Shown here one piece after another: positions 48,632-58,031 of a stretch of 64,000 nt of DNA. Within the stretch, counting starts at the first letter, position 1. Each line of letters opens with the position of its first letter. Made by a program: the position numbers and the translations under genes. Source of the DNA: CBDFHC01 sp965247585 (GTDB taxonomy: Bacteria > Chloroflexota > Dehalococcoidia > Lucifugimonadales > GCA-2712585); contig CBDFHC010000005.1 of NCBI GenBank assembly GCA_965247585.1, positions 992,001-1,056,000 on the forward strand, in the 5' to 3' direction. The notes below the pieces were generated by a model that worked only from the letters and a program-made list of their open reading frames with translations, searched no databases and had not been told where the DNA came from.

Positions 48632-49096
48632 TTGCGCGCCCTCCTGCAGCGGGTGACCGCCGCGGCAGTCACCATTGAAGGCGAGGAGGTGGCGCGGATA
48701 GGCAAGGGGTTGGTGGTGTTGCTGGGGGTTTCCCGAGAGGACGGGGAAGAGGACGCACGCTACCTGGTTGACAAGACGGTCAACCTCCGGATATTCCCAA
48801 ACGGAGACAGCCACTTTGATCGCTCCGCCCTGGAAGTAGAGGCGGAGCTTCTTATTGTAAGCCAGTTCACGCTGTACGCCGGTACTCGCAAGGGACGCCG
48901 GCCCGACTTTACCGCCGCAGCTCCGCCAGCGGAGGCCGAGCCGCTGTACGACAGGGCGGTGGAGTTGTTCAAGGCCACCGGGTTGAGGGTGGAGACGGGC
49001 CGGTTTCGACAGTTGATGACGGTCACAATCCAGAATCAGGGTCCCGTAACGCTGATGCTAGATAGCACGGACCGGTTGCAATCGCGCAGAGGGTGA
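48632..49096 (+). CDS. dtd: D-aminoacyl-tRNA deacylase
   Basis: A 154-residue DTD1 starting at TTG. It begins MRALLQRVTAAAVTIEGEEV, has the active-site block LLIVSQFTLYAGTRKGRRPD and the Gly-cisPro motif in NQGPVTLMLDS. It removes D-amino acids and glycine wrongly attached to tRNA. It is cotranscribed with the FmdB-like gene. Confidence 0.95.
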   Translation: MRALLQRVTAAAVTIEGEEVARIGKGLVVLLGVSREDGEEDARYLVDKTVNLRIFPNGDSHFDRSALEVEAELLIVSQFTLYAGTRKGRRPDFTAAAPPAEAEPLYDRAVELFKATGLRVETGRFRQLMTVTIQNQGPVTLMLDSTDRLQSRRG

Positions 49097-49099
49097 AAA

Positions 49100-49119
49100 C
49101 AGGACCGGCGGCGGTCCTG
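49100..49119. terminator. Stem-loop between convergent genes
   Basis: CAGGACCG (49100-49107) and CGGTCCTG (49112-49119) form a perfect 8-bp stem with a 4-base loop, located between the convergent dtd and HEAT-repeat genes. There is no T-run, so it is only a possible bidirectional terminator. Confidence 0.4.
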
Positions 49120-49148
49120 CCCCCGCCCAAGCCAGACCTGGTGACCAT

Positions 49149-50135
49149 CTAAGGGGACGAGGTGATTCCGCTAATGGCCTGGCCTATACGCTGCTGCACG
49201 CCAGGGTCCGGCTCCGTCTTCTGAATCTCCAGCAATTCACCCACTAACGTAACGTCTCCCAGCCTGGCAAGCGCCTGGGCGGCCTTCCCCCGCACGCTGG
49301 GGCTGGTGTCGTTGCGAAGGACGTTGAGTAGCCGGGGAACGTCATCCTCAGTGCCCAATTCCTCCAGCGTGACGGCCACTTCTCCCCTGACGCGCCCGTC
49401 GGGCTCCAGATTCAGGTCCAGGTAAGGACGGACGGCCCAGACACTTTCGATGGCGCCCTGGATGCGCAGGCTAAATACCGCCTCCCATCGCCGGAACGGG
49501 TCCAGGTCCACCAGCCCCTGCATGAGGACAAGGACGGACTCAGACCGGCCGAAGTAGGCCAGGGCGACAGCGGCGTTTCGAGACACGCTTGGGTCCGGGT
49601 CATCCAAGGCGGCCAGGAGCATGGGGACCGCCAGCTCCCCCTCCGGGTCGACCTGCCGGAGGGCGGCGAAGCTGCGCCATCTAGGGTTGTGGTGGAAATC
49701 GTACAGGGTGCGCTGTATCAAAACAGGCACAACCTTAGGGTCTCCGGTGGCGGCCAGGGCGTTTATGGCGGCCAGCCTGTTTTCCCAGAAAGGATCGTCT
49801 GCAGCGGCGGTCAACTGAGCAAGAAGCTCCGGGTCAACGCTTGTTTCCAGGTCTTCCGCGGCGGCGGCGGGCTCCTGCTCCAAAATCAACTGCAGATCGA
49901 ATTCGGGCAACGTAGACTCCGGGACAAGGATAAGGGTGGGCTGTAGCGTTGGCTCCACCAGCTCCACAACTTCGTCGTCGTCAGATGGGGAAAACGTCTG
50001 AGAGTCGTCTGGCGGAAAATTCGGACCGTCATCGGACGTGACCGAGACGGGTGACCAGGAGGGGAGCAGCAGGAGGGCTAAAAGGGCAGTTACAACGAGG
50101 AGGACGGTGGTCCACTTCCAGGTAGATTCGTTCAC
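49149..50135 (-). CDS. Membrane-anchored HEAT-repeat protein
   Basis: A 328-residue protein. One N-terminal membrane helix (about 9-26) is followed by an acidic Pro-rich linker (about 30-105) and then by HEAT/PBS-lyase-type repeats from residue 115 to the end (for example ENRLAAINALAATGDPKVVP, SVSRNAAVALAYFGRSES, SVRGKAAQALARLGDVTLVG). These repeats give a protein-binding scaffold exposed outside the membrane. The partner is unknown. Confidence 0.82.
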   Translation of the reverse strand: MNESTWKWTTVLLVVTALLALLLLPSWSPVSVTSDDGPNFPPDDSQTFSPSDDDEVVELVEPTLQPTLILVPESTLPEFDLQLILEQEPAAAAEDLETSVDPELLAQLTAAADDPFWENRLAAINALAATGDPKVVPVLIQRTLYDFHHNPRWRSFAALRQVDPEGELAVPMLLAALDDPDPSVSRNAAVALAYFGRSESVLVLMQGLVDLDPFRRWEAVFSLRIQGAIESVWAVRPYLDLNLEPDGRVRGEVAVTLEELGTEDDVPRLLNVLRNDTSPSVRGKAAQALARLGDVTLVGELLEIQKTEPDPGVQQRIGQAISGITSSP

Positions 50136-50243
50136 GGCAGAATTCGCAGAGGTGGGATCGGCGGCGGGCTGTGCAGCATTCTAGCAGAGAGGCGGCCGCG
50201 CGCCAGGGACCGGGCGAAGCAGATTCGGGTGATTCCAGGTATG

Positions 50244-51131
50244 TTACCGAAGGGTAAAATCGGCGGGAACCGGGTCCCTGCCGGATAGAGCGGGCACCGC
50301 AGCGGTCTGCCTGCGACGCCTCCGAAGGCGGCCCTGAAGGTTGGAATAGGTGATGGCCAGTACGAAGAGGCCGGCGGAAAAGAGGACGATGGTGGCCCCG
50401 GAGGAGACGTCTACGTAGTAGCTGATGTAGATGCCGGCCAGGCCGCAGAATGCGCCCAGGCCGGTGGACATCATGATCAGTTTGCGGAAGCTGTCCGTAA
50501 GGAGCCTGGCGATGATGGGGGGAATCACAATGGCGGCGGCGATGAGGGTAACCCCGAGTACCTGCATGGAGACGACGATGGCGCCGGCCAGCACCAGCGA
50601 GAAGACGGTGTCCACCCAGGCGGTGGGAACGCCGTAGAAGCGGGCAACATCGGGCTCAAAGGTGGTGAACAGGAAGAGCTTGTAGCCCAGGAAGAAAATA
50701 ACTGCCGCGGCTACGGTGACCAAGGCTATGGCGAGGAGGTCACCGTTGGAAACGCCCAGGATGTTGCCGAAGAGGGCGGCGTCAAAGTCACGGGTGAAGG
50801 TGCGGTTGCGGCTGACCAGCGCGATGCCCAGGGCAAAGCTGGCGGTGGTAATGATGCCGATGGCGGCATCGGCGCCGATGGTCCGCTTGCGGGTGGTGAG
50901 GGTGATAAGGAGGGCAGACAGGAACCCCCAGATGCTGGCGCCAACGAAGAAGTTGATGGACATAACGTAGCTGACCACGGCGCCGCCGAAGACGGCGTGG
51001 GAAAGGCCGTGCCCTATATAAGACATGCGCCGCAAGACAATGTAGACGCCGATGAGGCCGCAGAGGGCACCTACCAGGGTGGCGGCGGCCATGCCCCGGA
51101 GGAAGAACTCGTAGCCGAAGGGCTCAAGCAC
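50244..51131 (-). CDS. znuB: Zinc/manganese ABC transporter permease (ZnuB/MntB family)
   Basis: A 295-residue permease with eight or so helices. Family blocks are FFLRGMAAATLVGALCGLIG, GHGLSHAVFGGAV, ADAAIGIITTASFALGIALV and VTLIAAAIVIPPIIARLLTD. GTG 51131 overlaps the znuC stop by 8 bases; residues upstream of it in this frame are not protein-like. The C-terminal tail is Arg-rich. It is the last gene of fur-znuA-znuC-znuB. Confidence 0.92.
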   Translation of the reverse strand: MLEPFGYEFFLRGMAAATLVGALCGLIGVYIVLRRMSYIGHGLSHAVFGGAVVSYVMSINFFVGASIWGFLSALLITLTTRKRTIGADAAIGIITTASFALGIALVSRNRTFTRDFDAALFGNILGVSNGDLLAIALVTVAAAVIFFLGYKLFLFTTFEPDVARFYGVPTAWVDTVFSLVLAGAIVVSMQVLGVTLIAAAIVIPPIIARLLTDSFRKLIMMSTGLGAFCGLAGIYISYYVDVSSGATIVLFSAGLFVLAITYSNLQGRLRRRRRQTAAVPALSGRDPVPADFTLR

Positions 51132-51987
51132 CGTGGGGCTCCTGGGCGGCGTGGCCGTGCTGCGCGGTCGCGCCACGGCCGTTGCGCCCGTACAGATGGG
51201 GGCTTTCCGCCACCAAGGCCAGACCCTGGTAGTGGATGACGGGCATCTCGGCGCCGTAGGTGAGGGCCAGGGTTTCTGTGGTGAACACCTCCAAGGGAGG
51301 TCCTTCCGCAACGATCCGTCCGTTGATGCAGACCACCCAGGGGAGGTGGGCGGCCACGGCGTTGATCTCATGGGTGGTCATCATGATGGTGACGCCCTGG
51401 TGGTTCAGGTCGTGGAGCAGGTGCATCACGTCGTCCCGGGTCTTAATGTCCACGCCGGCGGTGGGCTCGTCCAGCAGGAGCAGCCGGGGGCCGCTCACCA
51501 GGGCACGGGCCAGGAAGACGCGCTGTTGCTGACCGCCTGAGAGCTCCCGGATGTGCCGTTTGGCAACCTGGTAGATGCCCAGCCGTTCCATCATCTCGTG
51601 GGCCAACTCCCGCTCATGGCGCTTGAACCAGGGAAACAACGGGCCGTCCATGGTGCGGCCCATGAGAACCGCCTCTTCCACGGTGACGGGGAAGTTCCAG
51701 TCAATGGCCTCAAGCTGTGGGACGTAACCGACCCTGGGGCGTTTCTCCGCCGTGGATACGCCATGAACCTCCACCCGGCCGTGGTACAGGTCAACGGCGC
51801 CCAGGATGGCGCGGAGGAGGGTGGTCTTCCCGGAGCCGCTGGGACCCAGCAACCCAATGAAGTCTCCCTCCCGCACGGCCAGGTCCACGTCCGAGAGGAC
51901 CGCCTGGCCGTCATAGCCGCAGGTGACGCCATTAAAGGAAACGACAGGCCGGCCATCCGCAGAGATATGGGGAGTTGGGTGAAGCAT
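51124..51987 (-). CDS. znuC: Zinc/manganese ABC transporter ATP-binding protein
   Basis: A 287-residue ABC ATPase. Walker A is GPSGSGKTTLL, the signature ELSGGQQQRVFLARAL, Walker B LLLLDEPTAGVD and the switch His in IMMTTHEINAVAAH. The YVPQLEAIDWNFPVTVEEAV block is typical of Zn/Mn importers. The last 40 residues are rich in Gly, Arg and His. It begins 9 bases after the znuA stop. Confidence 0.92.
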   Translation of the reverse strand: MLHPTPHISADGRPVVSFNGVTCGYDGQAVLSDVDLAVREGDFIGLLGPSGSGKTTLLRAILGAVDLYHGRVEVHGVSTAEKRPRVGYVPQLEAIDWNFPVTVEEAVLMGRTMDGPLFPWFKRHERELAHEMMERLGIYQVAKRHIRELSGGQQQRVFLARALVSGPRLLLLDEPTAGVDIKTRDDVMHLLHDLNHQGVTIMMTTHEINAVAAHLPWVVCINGRIVAEGPPLEVFTTETLALTYGAEMPVIHYQGLALVAESPHLYGRNGRGATAQHGHAAQEPHGA

Positions 51988-51996
51988 TGTTTGTAC

Positions 51997-53019
51997 CTAC
52001 TGAGGGTAAACGGCGCCGCTTTCGCCGTCGAATACGGGGGTTGTGTCCAAAGCGTCCAAGAGTGACGGGTCTCCTCCCAGGGCCTCCACCATCACCTCCA
52101 TATTCTGGGACATTAGGCCGAGGTAGGAATGCCGCGGGTCCCCCGGCGCGCCGGGCAAGTCGTCGTCGGCAAGCTGGTCAACGAAGCGGGCACCGGCCTC
52201 GGAGGCGATCTGCTCCAGGACGGCGCTGGGAAAGACCTCTGAGCCGAAGACGGCGGGTATGGCCTCGTCCTTCACCTGGTCTATGAGGCGCGCCACCTCG
52301 CGAGAGGAAGGCTCGGAGAAGTTCGAGGGCTGGACGGCGCCGATGACCTGCATCCCGTAACGAAGGGCGAAGTAGGCCCAAGAATCGTGATAGGTGAGAA
52401 GCTTGCGGTTGGCGGGTGGGATTGAGGCGACGGCGGCCTGTATGGCGCGGTCCAGCTCCTGGATGCGCGATTCAAAGAGGGCGTAGTTGCCGGCGTAGTA
52501 TTCGGCGTTGGGCGGGTCTAGCTGGCTGAGTTCGTCCCGCACCAGGGCGGCGTAGTCCAGCGCGAGAAATGGGTCGGGCCAGACGTGTGGGTTTGGATGG
52601 CCCGCCGACTCAGGGAAGGAGAAGTCGAACTGCCAACGTTCGGGAGAGACGGCGCGGTCGCCCAGCAGGAGGATAACGGCGTCTACGCGGCGGTTGGCCT
52701 TGGCCATCTCCAAGGTGGGCTCCTCCAGAAGCAGGCCGTTGAGGACAACAAGGTCGGCGGCGGCCAACTTCTGGGCCACCGAGGGCGCAGGGTCAAAGGT
52801 ATGGGAATTCACCCCTTCTGGGATTATGCCCTCCAGGGCAATTCTTGTACCGCCGATGTTTTCCACAATACTGGTGATAGGTGAAACGGTTGAGATGACT
52901 TTCAGCTTGGATGATCTGGCGCCGTTACCTTCGGGCGCGGGCGTAGCGGTGGCCTGGGCGCCGCAGGCGGCCCCAAAGGCCAGGAGCAAGGTGGTGAGCA
53001 AAAGACATTTTTTTAGCAA
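51997..53019 (-). CDS. znuA: Zinc/manganese-binding lipoprotein (cluster A-I)
   Basis: A 340-residue metal-binding lipoprotein starting at TTG, with lipobox FGAAC (Cys19). Ligand regions are GVNSHTFDPAP (His), HPNPHVWPDPFLALDYAALV (His), LTYHDSWAYFALRYG (His) and AVFGSEVFPSAV (acid). The His-rich loop of classical ZnuA is missing, so Mn2+ as well as Zn2+ is possible. It follows the Fur gene by 26 bases. Confidence 0.92.
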   Translation of the reverse strand: MLKKCLLLTTLLLAFGAACGAQATATPAPEGNGARSSKLKVISTVSPITSIVENIGGTRIALEGIIPEGVNSHTFDPAPSVAQKLAAADLVVLNGLLLEEPTLEMAKANRRVDAVILLLGDRAVSPERWQFDFSFPESAGHPNPHVWPDPFLALDYAALVRDELSQLDPPNAEYYAGNYALFESRIQELDRAIQAAVASIPPANRKLLTYHDSWAYFALRYGMQVIGAVQPSNFSEPSSREVARLIDQVKDEAIPAVFGSEVFPSAVLEQIASEAGARFVDQLADDDLPGAPGDPRHSYLGLMSQNMEVMVEALGGDPSLLDALDTTPVFDGESGAVYPQ

Positions 53020-53045
53020 TGGAATCAGGGGGATAGATAGCTTCT

Positions 53046-53471
53046 CTACTCCAGGGCGCAGCGGCCACAGATGCCGGTAATCGTAAAGTTGTCCAGGTCA
53101 GGTTTAAAGGAGAACTCCCGCACCAGGGTACTGCGAAACTCCTCCAGGTAGTCCGGGTCCAAGTTGAACGCGCCGCCGCACTCGCGGCACACCATGTGGT
53201 GGTGCCGCCCGCCGGGGTCCGTCAGCTCGAAGTGGAGCCGGTCACCTATGGCCACCTCGGTCACCACGTCCAGCCGCTTGAACAAATGGAGGGTGCGATA
53301 GACGGTGGCGATGTCTATGTAGGGATACGCCTCTTTGGCGCCACGGAAGATCTCGTCCACGCCCAGGTGCTGATCGCCGTGGGCGACAATATCCAGGATG
53401 AGGAGCCGCTGAGGGGTGAGCCGGACCCCGGTACTTTTTAGGCGTTCAATTACCGGCTGGTGTTTTGACAT
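53046..53471 (-). CDS. Fur-family metalloregulator (Zur/Fur)
   Basis: A 141-residue Fur protein. The winged helix contains GVRLTPQRLLILDIV and DIATVYRTLHLFKRLD. The metal sites include HFELTDPGGRHHHMVC and the structural zinc cysteines CRECGG and CGRC. ATG 53471 is chosen because the ATG at 53507 lies upstream of the predicted transcription start. As first gene of the fur-znuACB operon it is probably the zinc or manganese sensor controlling it. Confidence 0.9.
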   Translation of the reverse strand: MSKHQPVIERLKSTGVRLTPQRLLILDIVAHGDQHLGVDEIFRGAKEAYPYIDIATVYRTLHLFKRLDVVTEVAIGDRLHFELTDPGGRHHHMVCRECGGAFNLDPDYLEEFRSTLVREFSFKPDLDNFTITGICGRCALE

Positions 53472-53507
53472 GCGATTAAAGTCTTCTGCAACTGATTGCG
53501 CTTGCAT

Positions 53508-53535
53508 AGTTTAGCAGCGGACAGTGGGTTGTCAA
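53508..53535 (-). promoter_or_regulatory. Promoter of the fur-znuACB operon
   Basis: On the minus strand, TTGACA (53535-53530), a 16-base spacer and TAAACT (53513-53508). The expected transcription start near 53501 falls after the first ATG (53507), which therefore is not used. No clear Fur/Zur palindrome was found by eye. Confidence 0.55.
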
Positions 53536-53680
53536 GACTACGGATGGCATAACGAACCGAGTCGAAGCGTTGTTGGTGGGGACGCCAAGGGCTGGGGCGA
53601 CGAGGTTCGCTGGGGGAAAGCGGCGGTGTTAACATTGGGCCGCCGCGCGCGCGTCCCCAACCACTAACGGAGGCCGAGAT

Positions 53681-54895
53681 ATGGCGTTGAAGTACGACCT
53701 GGTATTAAAGGGCGGCGAGGTGCTGGACCCGGCACAGAAGCTGCGAGCGAGGCGGGACGTGGCGTTCAAGGACGGCAAGGTGGCTGCTGTGGCGGAGGCG
53801 CTTCCATCGGAAGAAGCGGCGCGGGTTGTAGACGTTGCCGGAAAGCTGGTGACGCCGGGGCTGATCGACGTGCACGGCCACTTCGCTTATAAGATCTCGC
53901 CCAACCGGGCTGAGCCGGACTCGGCGAACCTGCCTTTCGGGGTAACCACGGCGGTGGACGCGGGGACCTGCGGCTGGATGAATTTTCCAGCCTTCCGCAG
54001 CTACATAATCGAGCGGGCGGAGACGCGGCTGCTTTCGTTCCTGCATATCTCGGCGCTGGGGCTGCAATGGGGCGCCACGGGGATACCGGACCTGGAGGAC
54101 TTCCGGCTGGCCAAGGAGGCGGAGTCAGCCATGTGCATTGAGGAGAACCGGGATGTACTGCTGGGAATCAAGGTGCGGCTGACGCCCAACGGCACCACGG
54201 AGAAGAACGCGGTACCGGCGCTGGAGCTGGGACGCAGGGTGGCAGACCGTTCCGGAAGCCTGATGATGGTGCACGTGATGGAGTCGCCGCTGCCGCTGGG
54301 CCAGGTGTTCCAGCACATGAAGCCCGGCGACATCGCCACACATATCTTCCACGGGGACACTCACCAAGTGCTTGACGAAAAGGGGCGCATCCGCCCGGAG
54401 GTGCGGCAGGCGTACGAGGGAGGCATCATCTTCGATACAGCGTGCATGGCGCGCCACTATTCGATACCGGTGTGCCGCGCGGCCATAGAGCAAGGTATCC
54501 TGCCGCACACCATCAGCACGGACCGGGTGGGCAACGAGGTCCCGCCGCCCAGCCTGGACGTCTCGGCGCACCGGGCCTACGCGCCGGGATACTATAACCT
54601 GCTGCAAATAATGTCCGTCTTCCACGGCCTGGGGATGGGGCTGGACCAGGTGATAGGGTGCGTCACGGCCAACGCCGCGTCGGTCATCGGGCGCGGAGAC
54701 CTGGGAAGCTTGAAGGTAGGAGCGGCGGGCGACGCGGCGGTGCTGGAGCTGGAGGAAGGGAATTTCCGGTTCGAGGATATGCTGGGGGACGAGCTGTCTA
54801 CGGACAGGGCTTTCGCGTGCGCGCTGACGGTGAAGGGCGGGAAGGTGTGGGGGCCGTCGCCGAAGGAGACGGGCCGGGGTACCGGCCCCCGATAG
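53681..54895 (+). CDS. Amidohydrolase/deacetylase-family metallohydrolase
   Basis: A 404-residue TIM-barrel metal hydrolase. It begins with YDLVLKGGEVLDPAQKLRAR and has PGLIDVHGHF (HxH metal ligands), the bridging Lys in LLGIKVRLTPNGTTE, His in MVHVMESPLPLG and HIFHGDTHQVL, and catalytic Asp in TISTDRVGNEVP. The layout matches the EF_0837/AHA_3915 group of deacetylase-like amidohydrolases, related to dihydroorotases. The substrate is unknown. Confidence 0.85.
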   Translation: MALKYDLVLKGGEVLDPAQKLRARRDVAFKDGKVAAVAEALPSEEAARVVDVAGKLVTPGLIDVHGHFAYKISPNRAEPDSANLPFGVTTAVDAGTCGWMNFPAFRSYIIERAETRLLSFLHISALGLQWGATGIPDLEDFRLAKEAESAMCIEENRDVLLGIKVRLTPNGTTEKNAVPALELGRRVADRSGSLMMVHVMESPLPLGQVFQHMKPGDIATHIFHGDTHQVLDEKGRIRPEVRQAYEGGIIFDTACMARHYSIPVCRAAIEQGILPHTISTDRVGNEVPPPSLDVSAHRAYAPGYYNLLQIMSVFHGLGMGLDQVIGCVTANAASVIGRGDLGSLKVGAAGDAAVLELEEGNFRFEDMLGDELSTDRAFACALTVKGGKVWGPSPKETGRGTGPR

Positions 54896-55033
54896 GTCTG
54901 AAGCCCCTGGGGTAGCCCGGACGTAAGGGCAGTCCAGGCGGCAGTGCGGTTGCTGGGTAGAGGCAAGCGGGATATAGTACCGCCGCAGCTACCAGTAGGT
55001 TCGCCCAACAACACAGGCGCAAAGGAGGAAAAA

Positions 55034-56749
55034 ATGGCCACCGCCGCGCAGACGATGGCAGACGTCATGGCAGAAGCCGGTGTGGAGTACGTGTTTGGCA
55101 TCCCCGGAGGGGCCACCGGCCAGATTTACAACGCGCTTTACGACAAGCGGGACCGGGTGAAGGCGGTGCTGGCGCGGCATGAGCAGGGGGCGGCGATCAT
55201 GGCGGACGCCTATGGGCGCGCCACGGGCAAGCCGGCGGTGGTGATGGGCCAAGGCCTGTTCATTGGGTCCAACGCGGCGTTCGGGATAATGGAGGCGTAC
55301 CTGAGCAGCACGCCAATGGTGGTGCTGACGGACACCTCAGACAGCGGCATGGCTCAGCACCCGGCGAACCAGTCCGGCGCGGGGGAGTACGGCAGCGTGG
55401 ACCTGCTGAATATCTTCCGCTCCATGAGCAAGTACACCACCACGGCCACCACGCCCAAGGAGGCGGTGGTGGGGCTGCAGATGGCGTTGAAGCAGGCCAC
55501 CACCGGAAGGCCGGGGCCGGCGGTGGTGCTGATGCGCAGCGCAGCGGTAGTTGGTGAGGTGGACCTGGAGTCCCCGCCGTTCATCCACCCCACGCAGGGG
55601 TACCTGAATACGTCACCGCCGGTGGCGCCGCCGGAGGACGTGGACCGGGTGGCGGAGCTGATTTGCAACGCTGAGAGGCCGGTGATCGTCGCCGGAAACG
55701 GGGTTCACATGGCGAAGGCTTACTCCCAGGTGCGGGAGTTGGCGGAGCGTTTAGGCATACCGGTGGCCACCACGTATAAAGGTAAGAGCACCATTGCGGA
55801 GACGCATCCGCTGTCGCTCGGGATGTTGGGAGTATACGGCCAGAGGGTGGCGAACACGGTGGTGGGAGAGGCGGACCTCGTGCTGGTGGTGGGGGCCAAG
55901 CTTACACCGCAGGACACGGTGGGGGAGAACCCATCGATATTCGACCCGAAGCGGCAGACGATTATCCAGATAGATATTGACTCCAGGAACGCCGGCTGGA
56001 CATTTCCGGTGGACGTAGGGCTGATAGGCGACGCCCGGCGGGTACTGGACCAGGTGTCCGCGGCAACAAAAGAGCGAACGAGCCAGAAGGCGCCGGACGC
56101 CCCGGGGCGGACCCAGCAGCTACTGGAGAAGAAGCGGTCGCTGGGGTTCTATGAGGACCCGGACCTGTACAGGGACTCGTCCCCGGTGCTGCCGCAACGG
56201 TTGGTACACGTGATGCAGGAAACGCTGGACCCGGCGACGCTGTTCGCGCTGGACGCGGGTAACAACCGGGTATGGATGGCGCATTTCTACAAGGCACAGC
56301 AGGAGCGGACGTTCTTCAGCCCCGGTGGAACGGCGGGAATGGGCTGGAGCCTGCCAGCGGCCCTGGCGTTGAAGCTGGCGCATCCGGAGAAGCCGGTGGT
56401 GGGAGTCACGGGGGACGGCGGGTTCATGATGTCCGTACACGCCATCAACACGGCGCTGCAGTACGACCTGCCTGTGGTGTACGTGGTGCTGAACGATTCG
56501 GCGCTGGGCATGGTGAGGGGGCACCAGGGAGACCGGTTGATTGCGTCGGAGTTTATTGAGACGGACCACGGCGCGGTGTCGCGGGGGATGGGTGGCTACG
56601 GGGTGAAGGTGCGGGACTCGAAGGAGCTTCCCGACGCCTTACGCGAAGCGATAGCCTCCGGCAAGCCGGCGGTGGTGGACGTGGTGATAGACCGCGGCCC
56701 GAACGTCGACGACTTGCGGGCCTCCGCCCGGCGGCTTACGGAGACGTAG
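55034..56749 (+). CDS. TPP-dependent enzyme, acetolactate synthase-like
   Basis: A 571-residue enzyme of the AHAS/benzoylformate decarboxylase family. The Pyr domain has YVFGIPGGATGQIYNALYD with the cofactor Glu in LARHEQGAAIMADAYGR. The central domain follows (about 190-330), and the PP domain has VTGDGGFMMSVHAINTALQ and VVLNDSALGMVRGHQG. ATG 55034 has a perfect AAGGAGG seven bases upstream. No small regulatory subunit or ilv gene is nearby, so an anabolic AHAS role is doubtful; other 2-oxoacid substrates are likely. Confidence 0.88.
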   Translation: MATAAQTMADVMAEAGVEYVFGIPGGATGQIYNALYDKRDRVKAVLARHEQGAAIMADAYGRATGKPAVVMGQGLFIGSNAAFGIMEAYLSSTPMVVLTDTSDSGMAQHPANQSGAGEYGSVDLLNIFRSMSKYTTTATTPKEAVVGLQMALKQATTGRPGPAVVLMRSAAVVGEVDLESPPFIHPTQGYLNTSPPVAPPEDVDRVAELICNAERPVIVAGNGVHMAKAYSQVRELAERLGIPVATTYKGKSTIAETHPLSLGMLGVYGQRVANTVVGEADLVLVVGAKLTPQDTVGENPSIFDPKRQTIIQIDIDSRNAGWTFPVDVGLIGDARRVLDQVSAATKERTSQKAPDAPGRTQQLLEKKRSLGFYEDPDLYRDSSPVLPQRLVHVMQETLDPATLFALDAGNNRVWMAHFYKAQQERTFFSPGGTAGMGWSLPAALALKLAHPEKPVVGVTGDGGFMMSVHAINTALQYDLPVVYVVLNDSALGMVRGHQGDRLIASEFIETDHGAVSRGMGGYGVKVRDSKELPDALREAIASGKPAVVDVVIDRGPNVDDLRASARRLTET

Positions 56750-56955
56750 AGGGGGCGAATGTCGCTGGCTCCTGGTTCTTAAGACGGGGCCTATTACTTT
56801 GCTGTGCAACTATACTCCATGCAGCTTTGCCGGTATTGGACCGCTAGTGAGCCTCGTTGACCCTAGAGCGGGACTAAAGACGTTCAGGTACTCCGACAAC
56901 TGTCTCGTGACTTATACTACAAGTTGAGCAAACCGCAGCAAGGCGGGGAACATTA

Positions 56956-57831
56956 ATGGTAAACCAGAGAACAGTTCCAGCCTACCACGAACTCTTCAAC
57001 TCCACTCTTATCGCTCTGCACAAGTTGGGGGGTAGCGGGTCTATTAGTGAGATCGTTGACCAGATAATTGCCGACCTTCAAATACCCGACCAGGTGATTG
57101 AAACGCCTCACGGTCGGGGAAATCAAACTGAACTGGAATATCGCCTAGCATGGTCTCGTACGTACCTGAAGAAATTTGGCCTGTTAGATAACTCGGCGCG
57201 AGGTGTGTGGTCACTCACTACGGGGGGACTCAAACGCGAGGAAGTAGACCCTCGGAAGATCATAGCATTCGTCCAGAGACAAGGACCGGAGCGCAAAATA
57301 CGCAGGCCAGAGGCCGAAGTCCCTGATACAAGCGCTCTCACACCTGAAGAAAGCGAACAGACGGAAACGGCCTCTTGGCGACAACAATTGATCGACGCAC
57401 TCCTAGATCTGCCACCCGACTCTTTTGAACGCCTTTGCCAACGGCTACTCAGGGAATCCGGGTTTATCGAGGTAGAGGTAACTGGCCGATCCGGCGACGG
57501 GGGCATAGATGGGCGAGGCATCCTACGCATGGCTGGACTCATCAGCTTTAATGTGCTGTTTCAGTCAAAACGGTATCGTGGGAGCCTCGGGCCAAACATC
57601 GTTCGCGACTTTCGCGGTGCCATGGTTGGGCGGGCCGACAAGGGACTGATTATAACTACTGGTATGTTCACCAGGGACGCCCGGAAAGAGGCTACCAGAG
57701 ACGGCGCACCTGCAATCGACTTAATCGACGGCACTCTACTAACTGAGAGACTTAAAGAGCTTAAACTCGGTGTCCGAACGCAACAAGTCGAGGCAGTGGA
57801 AATCAACCGGGAGTGGCTAGCTGGACTCTGA
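56956..57831 (+). CDS. mrr: Mrr-family restriction endonuclease
   Basis: A 291-residue protein. The N-terminal winged helix (about 1-100) is Mrr_N-like (VPAYHELFNSTLIALHKLGG, RTYLKKFGLLDNSARGVWSL). The catalytic domain (about 145-270) has FERLCQRLLRESGF (Glu158), GRSGDGGIDGRG (Asp185) and FQSKRYRG (Gln203-Lys205), the D-(x)n-QxK variant of PD-(D/E)xK typical of Mrr. Mrr proteins cut DNA carrying modified bases (type IV restriction). It is a single gene, AT-richer than its neighbours, as expected for a mobile defence gene. Confidence 0.92.
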   Translation: MVNQRTVPAYHELFNSTLIALHKLGGSGSISEIVDQIIADLQIPDQVIETPHGRGNQTELEYRLAWSRTYLKKFGLLDNSARGVWSLTTGGLKREEVDPRKIIAFVQRQGPERKIRRPEAEVPDTSALTPEESEQTETASWRQQLIDALLDLPPDSFERLCQRLLRESGFIEVEVTGRSGDGGIDGRGILRMAGLISFNVLFQSKRYRGSLGPNIVRDFRGAMVGRADKGLIITTGMFTRDARKEATRDGAPAIDLIDGTLLTERLKELKLGVRTQQVEAVEINREWLAGL

Positions 57832-58031
57832 TTGGCGCTTTAACTCACCTCGCCATTAACACATCTTCACCCTATTACCGCAGGCATGTCATTCCCAATA
57901 ACGAGGCGGGTATGACCCACCTCAAGGTGATTTTAGCCATCCATATCCCTGGATTTTGACCTTTTTAAATGCAGCTATTGCTTAGCTTTTGTATCGAGTG
58001 ACTGTCCAACTGTTGGGCGGACCAGGAAAAG

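Noticed and set aside
55034..56749. Assignment as ilvB (branched-chain synthesis)
   Set aside because: No small subunit or other ilv/leu gene is adjacent; the enzyme family covers many other 2-oxoacid reactions.
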